Shown one piece after another: positions 35,632 through 42,972 of a stretch of 42,972 nt of DNA (its first letter is position 1; the number at the start of each line of letters is the position of its first letter). The stretch comes from Anaerolineae bacterium (lineage in GTDB: Bacteria > Chloroflexota > Anaerolineae > 4572-78 > J111). The DNA lies in NCBI GenBank assembly GCA_016926805.1, contig JAFGNV010000108.1:1-42972 (forward strand), in the 5' to 3' direction. The translations under genes and the position numbers were made by a program. Under the pieces are notes generated by a model, which saw only the letters and a list, made by a program, of their open reading frames with translations, searched no databases and was not told the DNA's origin.

Positions 35632-35973
35632 ATGAAACGCAGTTTTCTGATCATTGGAATCATCTTTATCGTCACCCTGGCTGTTATTTTTGGCTTCCGG
35701 GCCAGCGCGGATGCCGTGGCCGTGGTGATTGGCGTTTTGTTGGGTGTGGCCGCCAGCATCCCCACCACCCTGCTGCTGGTCTATGTATTGGCCCGTCAAC
35801 CCAACCGGCTGGACAGAACAACCCAAGCCATGCCCCCCCAACCCCCTGTTTTTGTCATCAATGCCTCCGATAAACCCCAATCCTACTCGCTGCCTGCCTT
35901 ACCCGCCCCTTATCCCCCTGCCGAGAACGGGCGTAAATGGACCGTTATTGGCGATTCCGAAACGGAATTGTAA
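35632..35973 (+). CDS. Small two-helix membrane protein in the SOS operon
   Basis: Encodes 113 residues. Two hydrophobic helices (about 4-22 and 28-54) are joined by a short polar turn, so both ends probably face the same side, and the Pro-rich polar tail (about 55-113) would be cytoplasmic. I recognise no family. The gene begins 12 bp after the FtsK-like ATPase. It could be the membrane tether that the soluble ATPase lacks; this is a guess from context. It has no evident enzymatic motif. Confidence 0.65.
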   Translation: MKRSFLIIGIIFIVTLAVIFGFRASADAVAVVIGVLLGVAASIPTTLLLVYVLARQPNRLDRTTQAMPPQPPVFVINASDKPQSYSLPALPAPYPPAENGRKWTVIGDSETEL

Positions 35974-35997
35974 CCGAAAATGAGAAATATGCCTCAC

Positions 35998-36026
35998 TTG
36001 ACGCCGCCCCTGATTTAGGCTACTAT
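35998..36026 (+). promoter_or_regulatory. Putative promoter of the DUF58-VWA-MoxR operon
   Basis: TTGACG (35998-36003), 17 bp, TACTAT (36021-36026). The start near 36033 would give a 114-nt leader. No SOS box is present. Confidence 0.45.
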
Positions 36027-36146
36027 TCAAGATGCAAGGTAGCAAAAAACAACCAAGAATTTCAAACAAACGTTTTCCAACTCAACAATCTCATCCCTTG
36101 CCCGGCGCTGATCTACTCCTGGCACAACGCGCCCAAGTATAAGCTA

Positions 36147-37196
36147 ATGCAACTGAATATCTTCAAACGAAAGCAAAAAGAATCAACCGACCCTCTCTTT
36201 GATGAGAGGTTTTTGCGTCGTCTGGAAAGTCTTAGCTTCCGCACCGCGCCGGTGTTGCGAGGTGTTACCTTGGGCGAACAACGTAGCCGTAAATTACGGC
36301 CCGCGCTCGACTTTAGCGACCACCGGGCCTATGTGCCCGGCGACGACCTCCGCCACATCGACTGGCATATTTACGCTCACCACGAAGAACTGTTTGTCAA
36401 ATTGGGCGAAGCTGCCCAGAGCGTCAACGTCCACATTTTGCTCGACAGCAGCCGCTCCATGGCCTGGGAGCCGGATACCGAGTCCTATTTGGAAGATGCC
36501 GCCAGCCCCGACAACCCGGCTGTTTTGCGGCGCAAGCGCAGCAAATGGAATGTAGCCCGCCGGATGGCCGGAGCAATGGCCTACCTGGCTTTGGCTGGCG
36601 GCGAAAGGGTCAACATCACCGCTTTTGGTGACACCTTGGGTGACAGTTTTGGCCCCACGCACGGCAAGCAGCAAGTTATTTCCTCACTTCGTTTTCTGAC
36701 TTCTCTCAAGCCCGTCCCGCCCTTGCTTGACCCCATAGGCGTAAAAAATGGCGTCGGCCTGGCCGGTAGTTTACGCAAGTATGCTCGTGTTCACTCCGAG
36801 GGCGGTTTACTCATTTTGGTTTCCGACCTGCTGGATACCATCTGCCCGTCTGAAACATTCGACGAACAGCAAATGGGCGAGGAATTGGCCGAAGGCTTAC
36901 GCCACCTCACCTTGCCCCGCTGGCAGGTGTTGGTAATGCACCTGCTAACCACCGAAGAAATGCGCCCCACCATCGAAGGCGACTTTGACTTCAGAGACAT
37001 CGAAACCAGCCAGAACGAGCCTTTTTACATCGACCAAAAAACCCTGGCCCAGTATCGCTTGCGGGTACGCCGCTGGTGTAACGCCCTGGAGCAAATCTGC
37101 ACCCGCCAGGGAACCACCTACAGCCGCATTTTGGCTGAATGGCCGCTTGAACAAAAGGTAATGCCCTTTCTACGCCAGCGGGGAGTATTGCGATGA
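36147..37196 (+). CDS. DUF58 domain protein (VWA-like)
   Basis: Encodes 349 residues from the ATG at 36147; an in-frame codon at 35937 overlaps the previous gene and would precede the putative promoter, so it is rejected. The DUF58 signature DFSDHRAYVPGDDLRHIDW covers residues 55-73, and a VWA-like metal site begins at Asp100 (LLDSSRSM). DUF58 proteins are partners of MoxR ATPases and of VWA proteins, probably in assembling or activating envelope complexes, though the substrates are rarely known. The ribosome site is weak. Its stop overlaps the next start by 4 bp (ATGA). Confidence 0.88.
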   Translation: MQLNIFKRKQKESTDPLFDERFLRRLESLSFRTAPVLRGVTLGEQRSRKLRPALDFSDHRAYVPGDDLRHIDWHIYAHHEELFVKLGEAAQSVNVHILLDSSRSMAWEPDTESYLEDAASPDNPAVLRRKRSKWNVARRMAGAMAYLALAGGERVNITAFGDTLGDSFGPTHGKQQVISSLRFLTSLKPVPPLLDPIGVKNGVGLAGSLRKYARVHSEGGLLILVSDLLDTICPSETFDEQQMGEELAEGLRHLTLPRWQVLVMHLLTTEEMRPTIEGDFDFRDIETSQNEPFYIDQKTLAQYRLRVRRWCNALEQICTRQGTTYSRILAEWPLEQKVMPFLRQRGVLR

Positions 37197-39091
37197 CCCT
37201 ACTCGCTCCCCTGGCCTTGCTGGGCACCCTCACCCTGCCTATCATAATTTTGCTGCATCTGCTCTCTACCCGACGCAAACCTCTGCTCGTGTCCAGCATG
37301 CGGCTCTGGGATGGCCTCCAGCAGAAAAAGCAAGGCGTTGTTCCGCGTTATATCCCTATCTCGTTAATGCTCATCCTGCAACTGGGCGTGGCCACCGCCC
37401 TAACCCTGGCACTGGCCCGCCCCGCTTTTTCCTTTCTGCTGCACCAACCGCAGCATGTCATTTTTATTCTGGACACCACCACCAGTATGGCCGCTCAAGA
37501 TGCCGGGCAATCCGCCAGCCGTTTCGACCTGGCCCGGCAGGTCATTCAGAACCGCATCCAGGAAATGTATGATAATGACTCGCTGGTTGTGATCGGTCTC
37601 AACCGCCGCCCTGAAATCATCCTGAACCTTGACGGACAACAAAAGGCCCAGGCCCAGGCCGCGCTTGACCCTTTAACTCCTGGCGCAACCGGCCTCGACC
37701 TGCCCGCCGCCCTCTCCCTGGCCAATGGCCTTGTCAACCCCAACCGTGAAACCCAGATTACGGTGCTTACCGACGGCAATTACTCCCTTGAGGCCGATGA
37801 CCTGCCACCGATGCAGCTTCCGGTTACCTGGCAATTCATCCCCCCCGAGCCGAGCGCGCCGAACCAGGCCCTGTTGAACGTTTCCGCGCAAACCTGGCCG
37901 GATGGCCGCCATCGCCTGTTCGCGCGCGTGGTCAACTACAGCGACACGCCGGTCAATCGTACCCTGCAAATCCTGGTCAACGGGCAACCGGCAGGACAAT
38001 CTACCGTTGCCCTCGGCCCGCACGCCGAAACAACCCGCGCCTGGACTCTGCCCCCGGCAACCCAGACTGCCGCCGTGGAACTTATCGAGTCCGACGCCCT
38101 GCCCCTGGACAACCGGTCTGAATTGTTCTTGACCGGCGCCATGCAGCGCCAGACATTGCTGGTTTCCGACGTGCCTGAGCCGCAAGATAAAGCCCTGGCG
38201 CGTGCTCTTGAGGCCCAAGGAGTCGAACTGACCATCGCCGATACCGCATCGCTAAATCGGTATGAATTGACCGATTTTGACCTGGTTGTGTTCGACGGCC
38301 TGCCCCTCAACCTCACCTGGTGGCCGGAGGGCAACCTGTTGGTTGTCAACCCACCGCTCGATCATGAGCTACTGCCCGCCGGGTATTTTGCCTACGATGT
38401 GCGGCCCGACGATGTCACCGCCTCGGACCTGCTGACGGGTATCGATTGGTCCGGGGTCTTTTTTGGCCAGGTCCCCAATGTTACGCTGCCCAATTGGATC
38501 GAACCTGATCTCATGAGTTTTCCCTTGACCGAGAAGAATCTGGCCGGACAGGTTCTGGATTCCCAAAATGTTGACCGTCTGCCCCTTATTTTTCATGGCG
38601 CTACCGGCCATAGTCGAATCGTGGCCTGGGCTTTTAATCTGAACGAGAGTAATCTGGCCGGCCGGTTGGCCCTGCCGTTATTGACCGCCAACGCGATGTC
38701 ATATCTACTCGCCGCCTCCGATACCGCAGCCGTGGCCCTGGGCGAGCCGGTATTGCTTGACCAAAATCTGAGCGTGGAAACGCCGGATGGGCGCCGCCTT
38801 TTCCTGCCATCTCCGGCTCAAGATGAGCGGAGCAAATTTACCCAAACCACCCAACCCGGCCTCTACAAAATCTTCAATGAAAGCGACCGGCTGGCCGGAG
38901 CGTTCGCGGTCCAGGCTGGATCGGCGTTAGAATCAAACCTGACCGCCCGTTTTGCCCCTGAAATCCTGACGGGGCTGGAGACAACGGCCACGACATCGCC
39001 CGAAAAAGAATATTTTGAACTCTGGCCCTGGCTGGTTGGACTGGTTCTGGTTGTAGTGGGTGTGGAAGGATGGCTGGCATGGCGGAGATAG
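37193..39091 (+). CDS. BatA-like membrane VWA protein
   Basis: Encodes 632 residues. Two N-terminal hydrophobic segments (about 5-22 and 54-75) flank a basic loop, as in aerotolerance-type BatA proteins. A von Willebrand A domain with a MIDAS motif DTTTSM (Asp94-Met99) and the later TDGNYS follows. A long extracellular region and a C-terminal transmembrane helix near the end (WPWLVGLVLVVVGVEGWLAW) complete it. It overlaps DUF58 by 4 bp and the next gene by about 13-22 bp, so the three are translationally linked. Confidence 0.85.
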   Translation: MTLLAPLALLGTLTLPIIILLHLLSTRRKPLLVSSMRLWDGLQQKKQGVVPRYIPISLMLILQLGVATALTLALARPAFSFLLHQPQHVIFILDTTTSMAAQDAGQSASRFDLARQVIQNRIQEMYDNDSLVVIGLNRRPEIILNLDGQQKAQAQAALDPLTPGATGLDLPAALSLANGLVNPNRETQITVLTDGNYSLEADDLPPMQLPVTWQFIPPEPSAPNQALLNVSAQTWPDGRHRLFARVVNYSDTPVNRTLQILVNGQPAGQSTVALGPHAETTRAWTLPPATQTAAVELIESDALPLDNRSELFLTGAMQRQTLLVSDVPEPQDKALARALEAQGVELTIADTASLNRYELTDFDLVVFDGLPLNLTWWPEGNLLVVNPPLDHELLPAGYFAYDVRPDDVTASDLLTGIDWSGVFFGQVPNVTLPNWIEPDLMSFPLTEKNLAGQVLDSQNVDRLPLIFHGATGHSRIVAWAFNLNESNLAGRLALPLLTANAMSYLLAASDTAAVALGEPVLLDQNLSVETPDGRRLFLPSPAQDERSKFTQTTQPGLYKIFNESDRLAGAFAVQAGSALESNLTARFAPEILTGLETTATTSPEKEYFELWPWLVGLVLVVVGVEGWLAWRR

Positions 39092-41754
39092 TTTTGCAGA
39101 ACCCGGCAGCCCTCCTGCTAATCCCGGCGCTCTGGCTTCTGGTGATGGCCTTTGCCTGGCGACGGCGTTTTAAGCCCTTTGGCGCGTTTCTGTTGCGGCT
39201 GGCCATCATCGTGCTGGTGGGGCTGGCCCTGGCCCAACCCACCCTCGTTCCCGACCAGGCTACCACTGGCGCGACGCAGGAACGGCTGGTGTTGCTGGTT
39301 GACCAATCGGCCAGCATTTCTGCCGCCGACCAACAGGCTTTTGCCGCCCAAGTGGCCCGCTTGACCGCCCAATTTCCCCACGCGATTGTAGTTTATTATT
39401 TTGCCGATCAACCCATTGTGGCGAAGGCAACTTCCTCTGAAGAACAGGCGGCCGGGGAAAGGTCTCTCTCGCTCGACCCCAGCGTCACCAACCTGGCCCA
39501 AGCTCTTGCAACCGGGATTCAACTGCTCAACGACCAGCCCGGACGGCTGGTGCTGTTCTCCGACGGAGTGTCCACGACCGGGAACACCCAGGAAATGCTG
39601 GCTCGCCTGGCCCGCCAACACATTCCCGTCGACGTGTTCATTCCGGCCAGTATGGATTTGTCAAACGCCAGCGATGTCCGCCTGGTTGAACTGACCGTAC
39701 CTGCCACCTTGCGGCCGGGAGAAATATTTGACGTGGAGGTGATTGTCCACGCTCCCCGGGCCACCCAGGCCCAACTTGTTCTAACTCAGGATAAAGCCTC
39801 ATTAAATAAGAACACGGTTCCGTTAGACCCTGGTTTCAACCGCTTTACCTTTGAAACCGAAATCGAAGAACTCGGCCTGCACACCTTTGAAGCAACGGTT
39901 ACCACGGCCAACGATAGCCAGCCAGCCAACAACCGTTTGTCCGCGACCAGCAAGGTCTTTCCATCGCCCCAAATTTTGATTGTGGGCGATAACCCGCCCG
40001 AAACGGCAACCTTTGCCGGATGGCTGGAAAAAGCCGGATTCATTCCGCAAACCATCCCTTCTGCCGACCTGCCGGACCGCTTATCAGCGCTGGAGGTGTA
40101 CGACGGCATGGTTCTGCTTAATGTGTCGGCGCGGCTGCTCAAATTGGAGCAGATGATTGCCGTACAAGAATTTGTCCGCAGCCTGGGGCGGGGCCTGCTG
40201 GTGACGGGCGGACGCAACAGTTTCAGCCTGGGCAAGTACGAAGATACGCCGCTGGCCGAAGTAATCCCTCTCTCGTTGGACCCGCCTATTCGCGAGGAAC
40301 GCCCGCCGGTGACTCTGTTGTTGATTATCGACCACTCCGGCAGCATGGTTGAAGAGCGCGGCGAATTGGGAACTCGCCTGGTACTGGCCAAAGAGTCCGC
40401 CATCCGCGCCACCAACATCTTGGGTCCCCAGGATGTGATTGGAATCCTTATTTTTGACACCGATTACGAATGGGCGCTCCCGTTTCAAAAGGTCAGTGAT
40501 GGGGCCACCCTGCTAAAAATTCAAGAAGAAATCTCAAAAATTAAACCCGGCAGTGCCACCCGGATTTTGGCGGCCCTCAGGGAAGGAATTCCCGCGCTGG
40601 TTGAACAGGAATCAATCAGTGCTGCCCGGCACGTGGTGCTGTTTAGCGACGGCACATCATACGATAAGCGCGACAGCCAAAATCCCGATAATCCTATCCC
40701 CGATTATGACGCCATTGTTGATGCCGCGCTGGCCGCCGATGTTACCCTATCCACGGTATCCATTGGCGGCGACACCGATGTGGATTTAATGGCCCGTCTG
40801 GCCGACCGGGGACGGGGCCGCTACCATTACGCTGGCAGCCCCGATGAACTGCCGGAATTGACCATTGCCGAGAGCGACATTCTGCGCAGCAATGCCGTGC
40901 AAGAAGGCGACTACGACCCGGCGGCGCCCGCGCCTCACTCAATTCTGCGCGGTTTTGTAACGGCTGGGCAAACTGACCCGGACAACACCGGTTCGCTCAT
41001 TCCGCCGCTGACCGGCTATATTGCCATGACGCCCAAACTTCAGGCTGAAACAGCTCTGCAGGCCGGCCCGGGCGACCCGCTGCTGGGCGTGTGGGGTTAC
41101 GGTCTGGGCCGGGTGGCCGCCTGGAGTTCGGACACGGGGCACGAGTGGACTAACACCTGGAAAAGCTGGCCCGATGCGGCTCGTTTCTGGGGGCAGGTGG
41201 TCGACTACACCCTGCCTGCGCCGGATTTGGGGTTGCTGGAGTTGCAGGCCGAAGTTGAACCCAATGGGGTGGTGACATTCAGCGCCGATGGCGTGACTGC
41301 CTCCGGCCAGACGGTCGATTTGAGCCGCACCGAGGCAACACTGACCACCCCTGGCGGGCGAGAAGTTCCGCTAACCCTGCTCCAGGTTTCGCCGGGCCGA
41401 TACCAGCAACGACTGAAGATTGCCGATCCGGGCGCGTATCAATTGCAGGTCACTCAGACCCGGACTGAGCAATCCGATGAAACCGTCGCCATTGGTTTTA
41501 CCGTCCCTTATCCCGCCGAGTATAGCCTGCCCGACGACGATGCGGGTGAGCCACTGCTCAGAAAAATTGCCAACCAAACCGGCGGGCAGGTGTTGAGATC
41601 GGATGGAGGGGACCCAGCCGATACTGCCCTGATTGACGTAACGGCCACCACCCCAAAAACCAAAGACTTATGGCCCTGGTTGTTGTGGTTGGCCCTTATG
41701 CTGTGGCCCGTAGAAATCGCCTGGCGACGTTGGGGACGGTTGAGAATTCAATAG
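39079..41754 (+). CDS. Membrane protein with two VWA domains and a GATase-like domain
   Basis: Encodes 891 residues if it starts at 39079, where GGAAGGA lies 8 bases upstream; the ATG at 39070 abuts that site. Two N-terminal helices are followed by a first VWA domain with MIDAS DQSAS (about residue 75), then a beta-rich stretch. A glutamine-amidotransferase-like segment follows (ILIVGDNPPE, GLLVTGGRNSFSLG, about 299-390), interrupted by a second VWA domain with MIDAS DHSGSM (about residue 418) that continues to about 590. A transmembrane helix ends the protein (LWPWLLWLALMLWPVEIAWRR). The catalytic Cys expected in true amidotransferases is not evident, so it is probably non-enzymatic. Confidence 0.85.
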   Translation: MAEIVLQNPAALLLIPALWLLVMAFAWRRRFKPFGAFLLRLAIIVLVGLALAQPTLVPDQATTGATQERLVLLVDQSASISAADQQAFAAQVARLTAQFPHAIVVYYFADQPIVAKATSSEEQAAGERSLSLDPSVTNLAQALATGIQLLNDQPGRLVLFSDGVSTTGNTQEMLARLARQHIPVDVFIPASMDLSNASDVRLVELTVPATLRPGEIFDVEVIVHAPRATQAQLVLTQDKASLNKNTVPLDPGFNRFTFETEIEELGLHTFEATVTTANDSQPANNRLSATSKVFPSPQILIVGDNPPETATFAGWLEKAGFIPQTIPSADLPDRLSALEVYDGMVLLNVSARLLKLEQMIAVQEFVRSLGRGLLVTGGRNSFSLGKYEDTPLAEVIPLSLDPPIREERPPVTLLLIIDHSGSMVEERGELGTRLVLAKESAIRATNILGPQDVIGILIFDTDYEWALPFQKVSDGATLLKIQEEISKIKPGSATRILAALREGIPALVEQESISAARHVVLFSDGTSYDKRDSQNPDNPIPDYDAIVDAALAADVTLSTVSIGGDTDVDLMARLADRGRGRYHYAGSPDELPELTIAESDILRSNAVQEGDYDPAAPAPHSILRGFVTAGQTDPDNTGSLIPPLTGYIAMTPKLQAETALQAGPGDPLLGVWGYGLGRVAAWSSDTGHEWTNTWKSWPDAARFWGQVVDYTLPAPDLGLLELQAEVEPNGVVTFSADGVTASGQTVDLSRTEATLTTPGGREVPLTLLQVSPGRYQQRLKIADPGAYQLQVTQTRTEQSDETVAIGFTVPYPAEYSLPDDDAGEPLLRKIANQTGGQVLRSDGGDPADTALIDVTATTPKTKDLWPWLLWLALMLWPVEIAWRRWGRLRIQ

Positions 41755-41793
41755 ATCAAGATTGAAAAAGTTAAGGAAGGAAGGAATTGACAG

Positions 41794-42867
41794 ATGCAAT
41801 CAACATATTCACCACAAAGTTATCAAGACTACCAGAATTATCAGGATTATCAAGAATACCAGGAGTATCAAACCCAACCGACTGATTTGCAGATCAGTGT
41901 TGATGATTTTCGGCAGACGGTTGCCGCCATCGAGGAGGAAGTACGCCGGTTCATTGTGGGTCAGGAACATCTGGTACGACAATTACTGTTTACCCTCCTG
42001 GGCGGTGGGAACGCCTTGCTGGAAGGCGCGCCCGGTTTGGGGAAAACAAAGCTCATTCAAACCCTGGCCCAGGCAATTCACTGCGATTTCAGCCGAATCC
42101 AGTTTACGCCGGACTTGATGCCGGCAGACATTGTCGGCACAACGGTTATAGCGACGGATGAAACAAGCCAACAACGCTTTTTCCGTTTTGAGCCAGGACC
42201 CGTCTTTGCCAACATCGTTTTGGCCGACGAAATCAACCGGGCCACGCCCAAAACGCAGTCGGCTCTCCTGGAGGCAATGCAGGAACGCAAAGTAACGGTG
42301 GCCAAGACCACTTATCAATTGGACTGGCCCTTTTTTGTGTTGGCCACCCAAAATCCTATTGAAATGGAAGGCACCTATCCGCTGCCAGAGGCCCAACTCG
42401 ACCGGTTCATGTTCCATATCGAGGTCGATTTTCCCGAGCACCACGAACTGATTGAGATTGCCAACTTGACCACCGGCGCGGACGAACCTTTACCAACGAT
42501 CATCACCAATGGCGCCACCATTGTGGCCATGCAACGCCTGGCCCGGCAGGTCCCAATTGCCAGTCATCTCACCACGTATGCAGTTAACCTGCTGGAAGCG
42601 ACTCATCCCCAACACCAACTGGCGCCGGATATAGTGCGACGGTACGTGCGCTACGGGGCCAGCCCGCGCGGCTTGCAGGCAATGATTATTGCCTCCAAAG
42701 TTCGGGCCTTGATCGAGGGACGTCACAATGTGGATTACGAAGATTTGCAAGCCGTCATGCTGCCGTCCTTGCGCCATCGCCTGATCCTGAATTTTGAAGG
42801 GCAAGCCGAAGGGATCAGACCGGCTGAGATTTTACGCCAGGTTATTCAGAGCGTGAAGATTAAGTAA
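41794..42867 (+). CDS. MoxR-family AAA+ ATPase
   Basis: Encodes 357 residues. Walker A GAPGLGKT (78-85), FTPDLMPADIVGT, Walker B IVLADEINRA (Asp145-Glu146), and ATQNPIEMEGTYPLPEAQLDRF identify a MoxR chaperone ATPase. They act with VWA and DUF58 proteins, which precede it here. The first 28 residues are unusual: a run of Tyr-Gln-x triplets such as YQDYQNYQDYQEYQEYQ, encoded by matching 9-bp DNA units, likely a repeat expansion. AAGGAAGGAAGG lies upstream of the ATG. MoxR usually comes first in such operons; here it is last. Positions 42868-42972 show nothing clear. Confidence 0.95.
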   Translation: MQSTYSPQSYQDYQNYQDYQEYQEYQTQPTDLQISVDDFRQTVAAIEEEVRRFIVGQEHLVRQLLFTLLGGGNALLEGAPGLGKTKLIQTLAQAIHCDFSRIQFTPDLMPADIVGTTVIATDETSQQRFFRFEPGPVFANIVLADEINRATPKTQSALLEAMQERKVTVAKTTYQLDWPFFVLATQNPIEMEGTYPLPEAQLDRFMFHIEVDFPEHHELIEIANLTTGADEPLPTIITNGATIVAMQRLARQVPIASHLTTYAVNLLEATHPQHQLAPDIVRRYVRYGASPRGLQAMIIASKVRALIEGRHNVDYEDLQAVMLPSLRHRLILNFEGQAEGIRPAEILRQVIQSVKIK

Positions 42868-42972
42868 AAATCATCTACGACCAACGGGTTAGTTCGGGTT
42901 TGGGGGAAGACATAAAATAGGTTAAGGGAAATCAGGGGTAGTTGAGCGAAGTTGGACTGGGGAGTAGAATAG

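Overview
The window looks like a piece of a Chloroflexota chromosome, probably Anaerolineae-like; this is inferred from gene families and not tested by any search. The hints are Pro/Thr-rich linkers in secreted proteins, a lipoprotein alpha-2-macroglobulin, SBBP/dockerin surface proteins, a Ycf45/SpoIIIAA-like R3H ATPase beside tmk, a Gram-positive-type SOS operator (GAAC-N4-GTTC), and a MoxR/DUF58/VWA cluster. Sigma-70-like promoters with 17-18 bp spacers are easy to find. No prophage, CRISPR array, rRNA gene or intact transposase was seen.

Layout. 1-1.8 kb: a small secreted protein, a tRNA-Gly(CCC) with its own consensus promoter and terminator, and a degraded zone with dispersed inverted repeats and the remains of an alpha/beta-hydrolase. 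1.8-14.7 kb: an envelope/secretome block holding a 2048-residue alpha-2-macroglobulin lipoprotein (minus), a membrane-anchored pentapeptide-repeat protein (plus), and two adjacent dockerin-bearing secreted proteins (minus) preceded by a promoter and a 250-nt leader that contains an intrinsic terminator. 14.7-23.1 kb (all minus): a MITE-like element, then a run read as gmk, a TPR-AAA+ ATPase, a TPR membrane protein, rhomboid, MEMO-family protein and priA. 23.2-27.1 kb: FmdB zinc-ribbon protein (plus), tmk and an R3H ATPase (minus), and a GNAT-like protein (minus). 27.4-32.4 kb (plus): two tandem GH5-like glycoside hydrolase paralogues and tyrS. 32.4-34.3 kb: a candidate small RNA (minus), a surface-anchored secreted protein and rpsT. 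34.3-36.0 kb: a LexA-box promoter driving a soluble FtsK-like ATPase and a small membrane protein. 36.0-42.9 kb: a DUF58 - BatA-like VWA - double-VWA - MoxR operon.

How the genes may work together. Housekeeping genes (gmk, tmk, priA, tyrS, rpsT, tRNA-Gly) are mixed with envelope functions. The most notable items are the SOS-controlled FtsK-like operon; the candidate sRNA with perfectly spaced promoter boxes, an anti-Shine-Dalgarno tract and a strong terminator; the terminator-containing leader before the dockerin genes; a PriA with an apparently expanded winged-helix region; and the TPR-AAA+/TPR-membrane pair. All functional assignments come from motifs read by eye.
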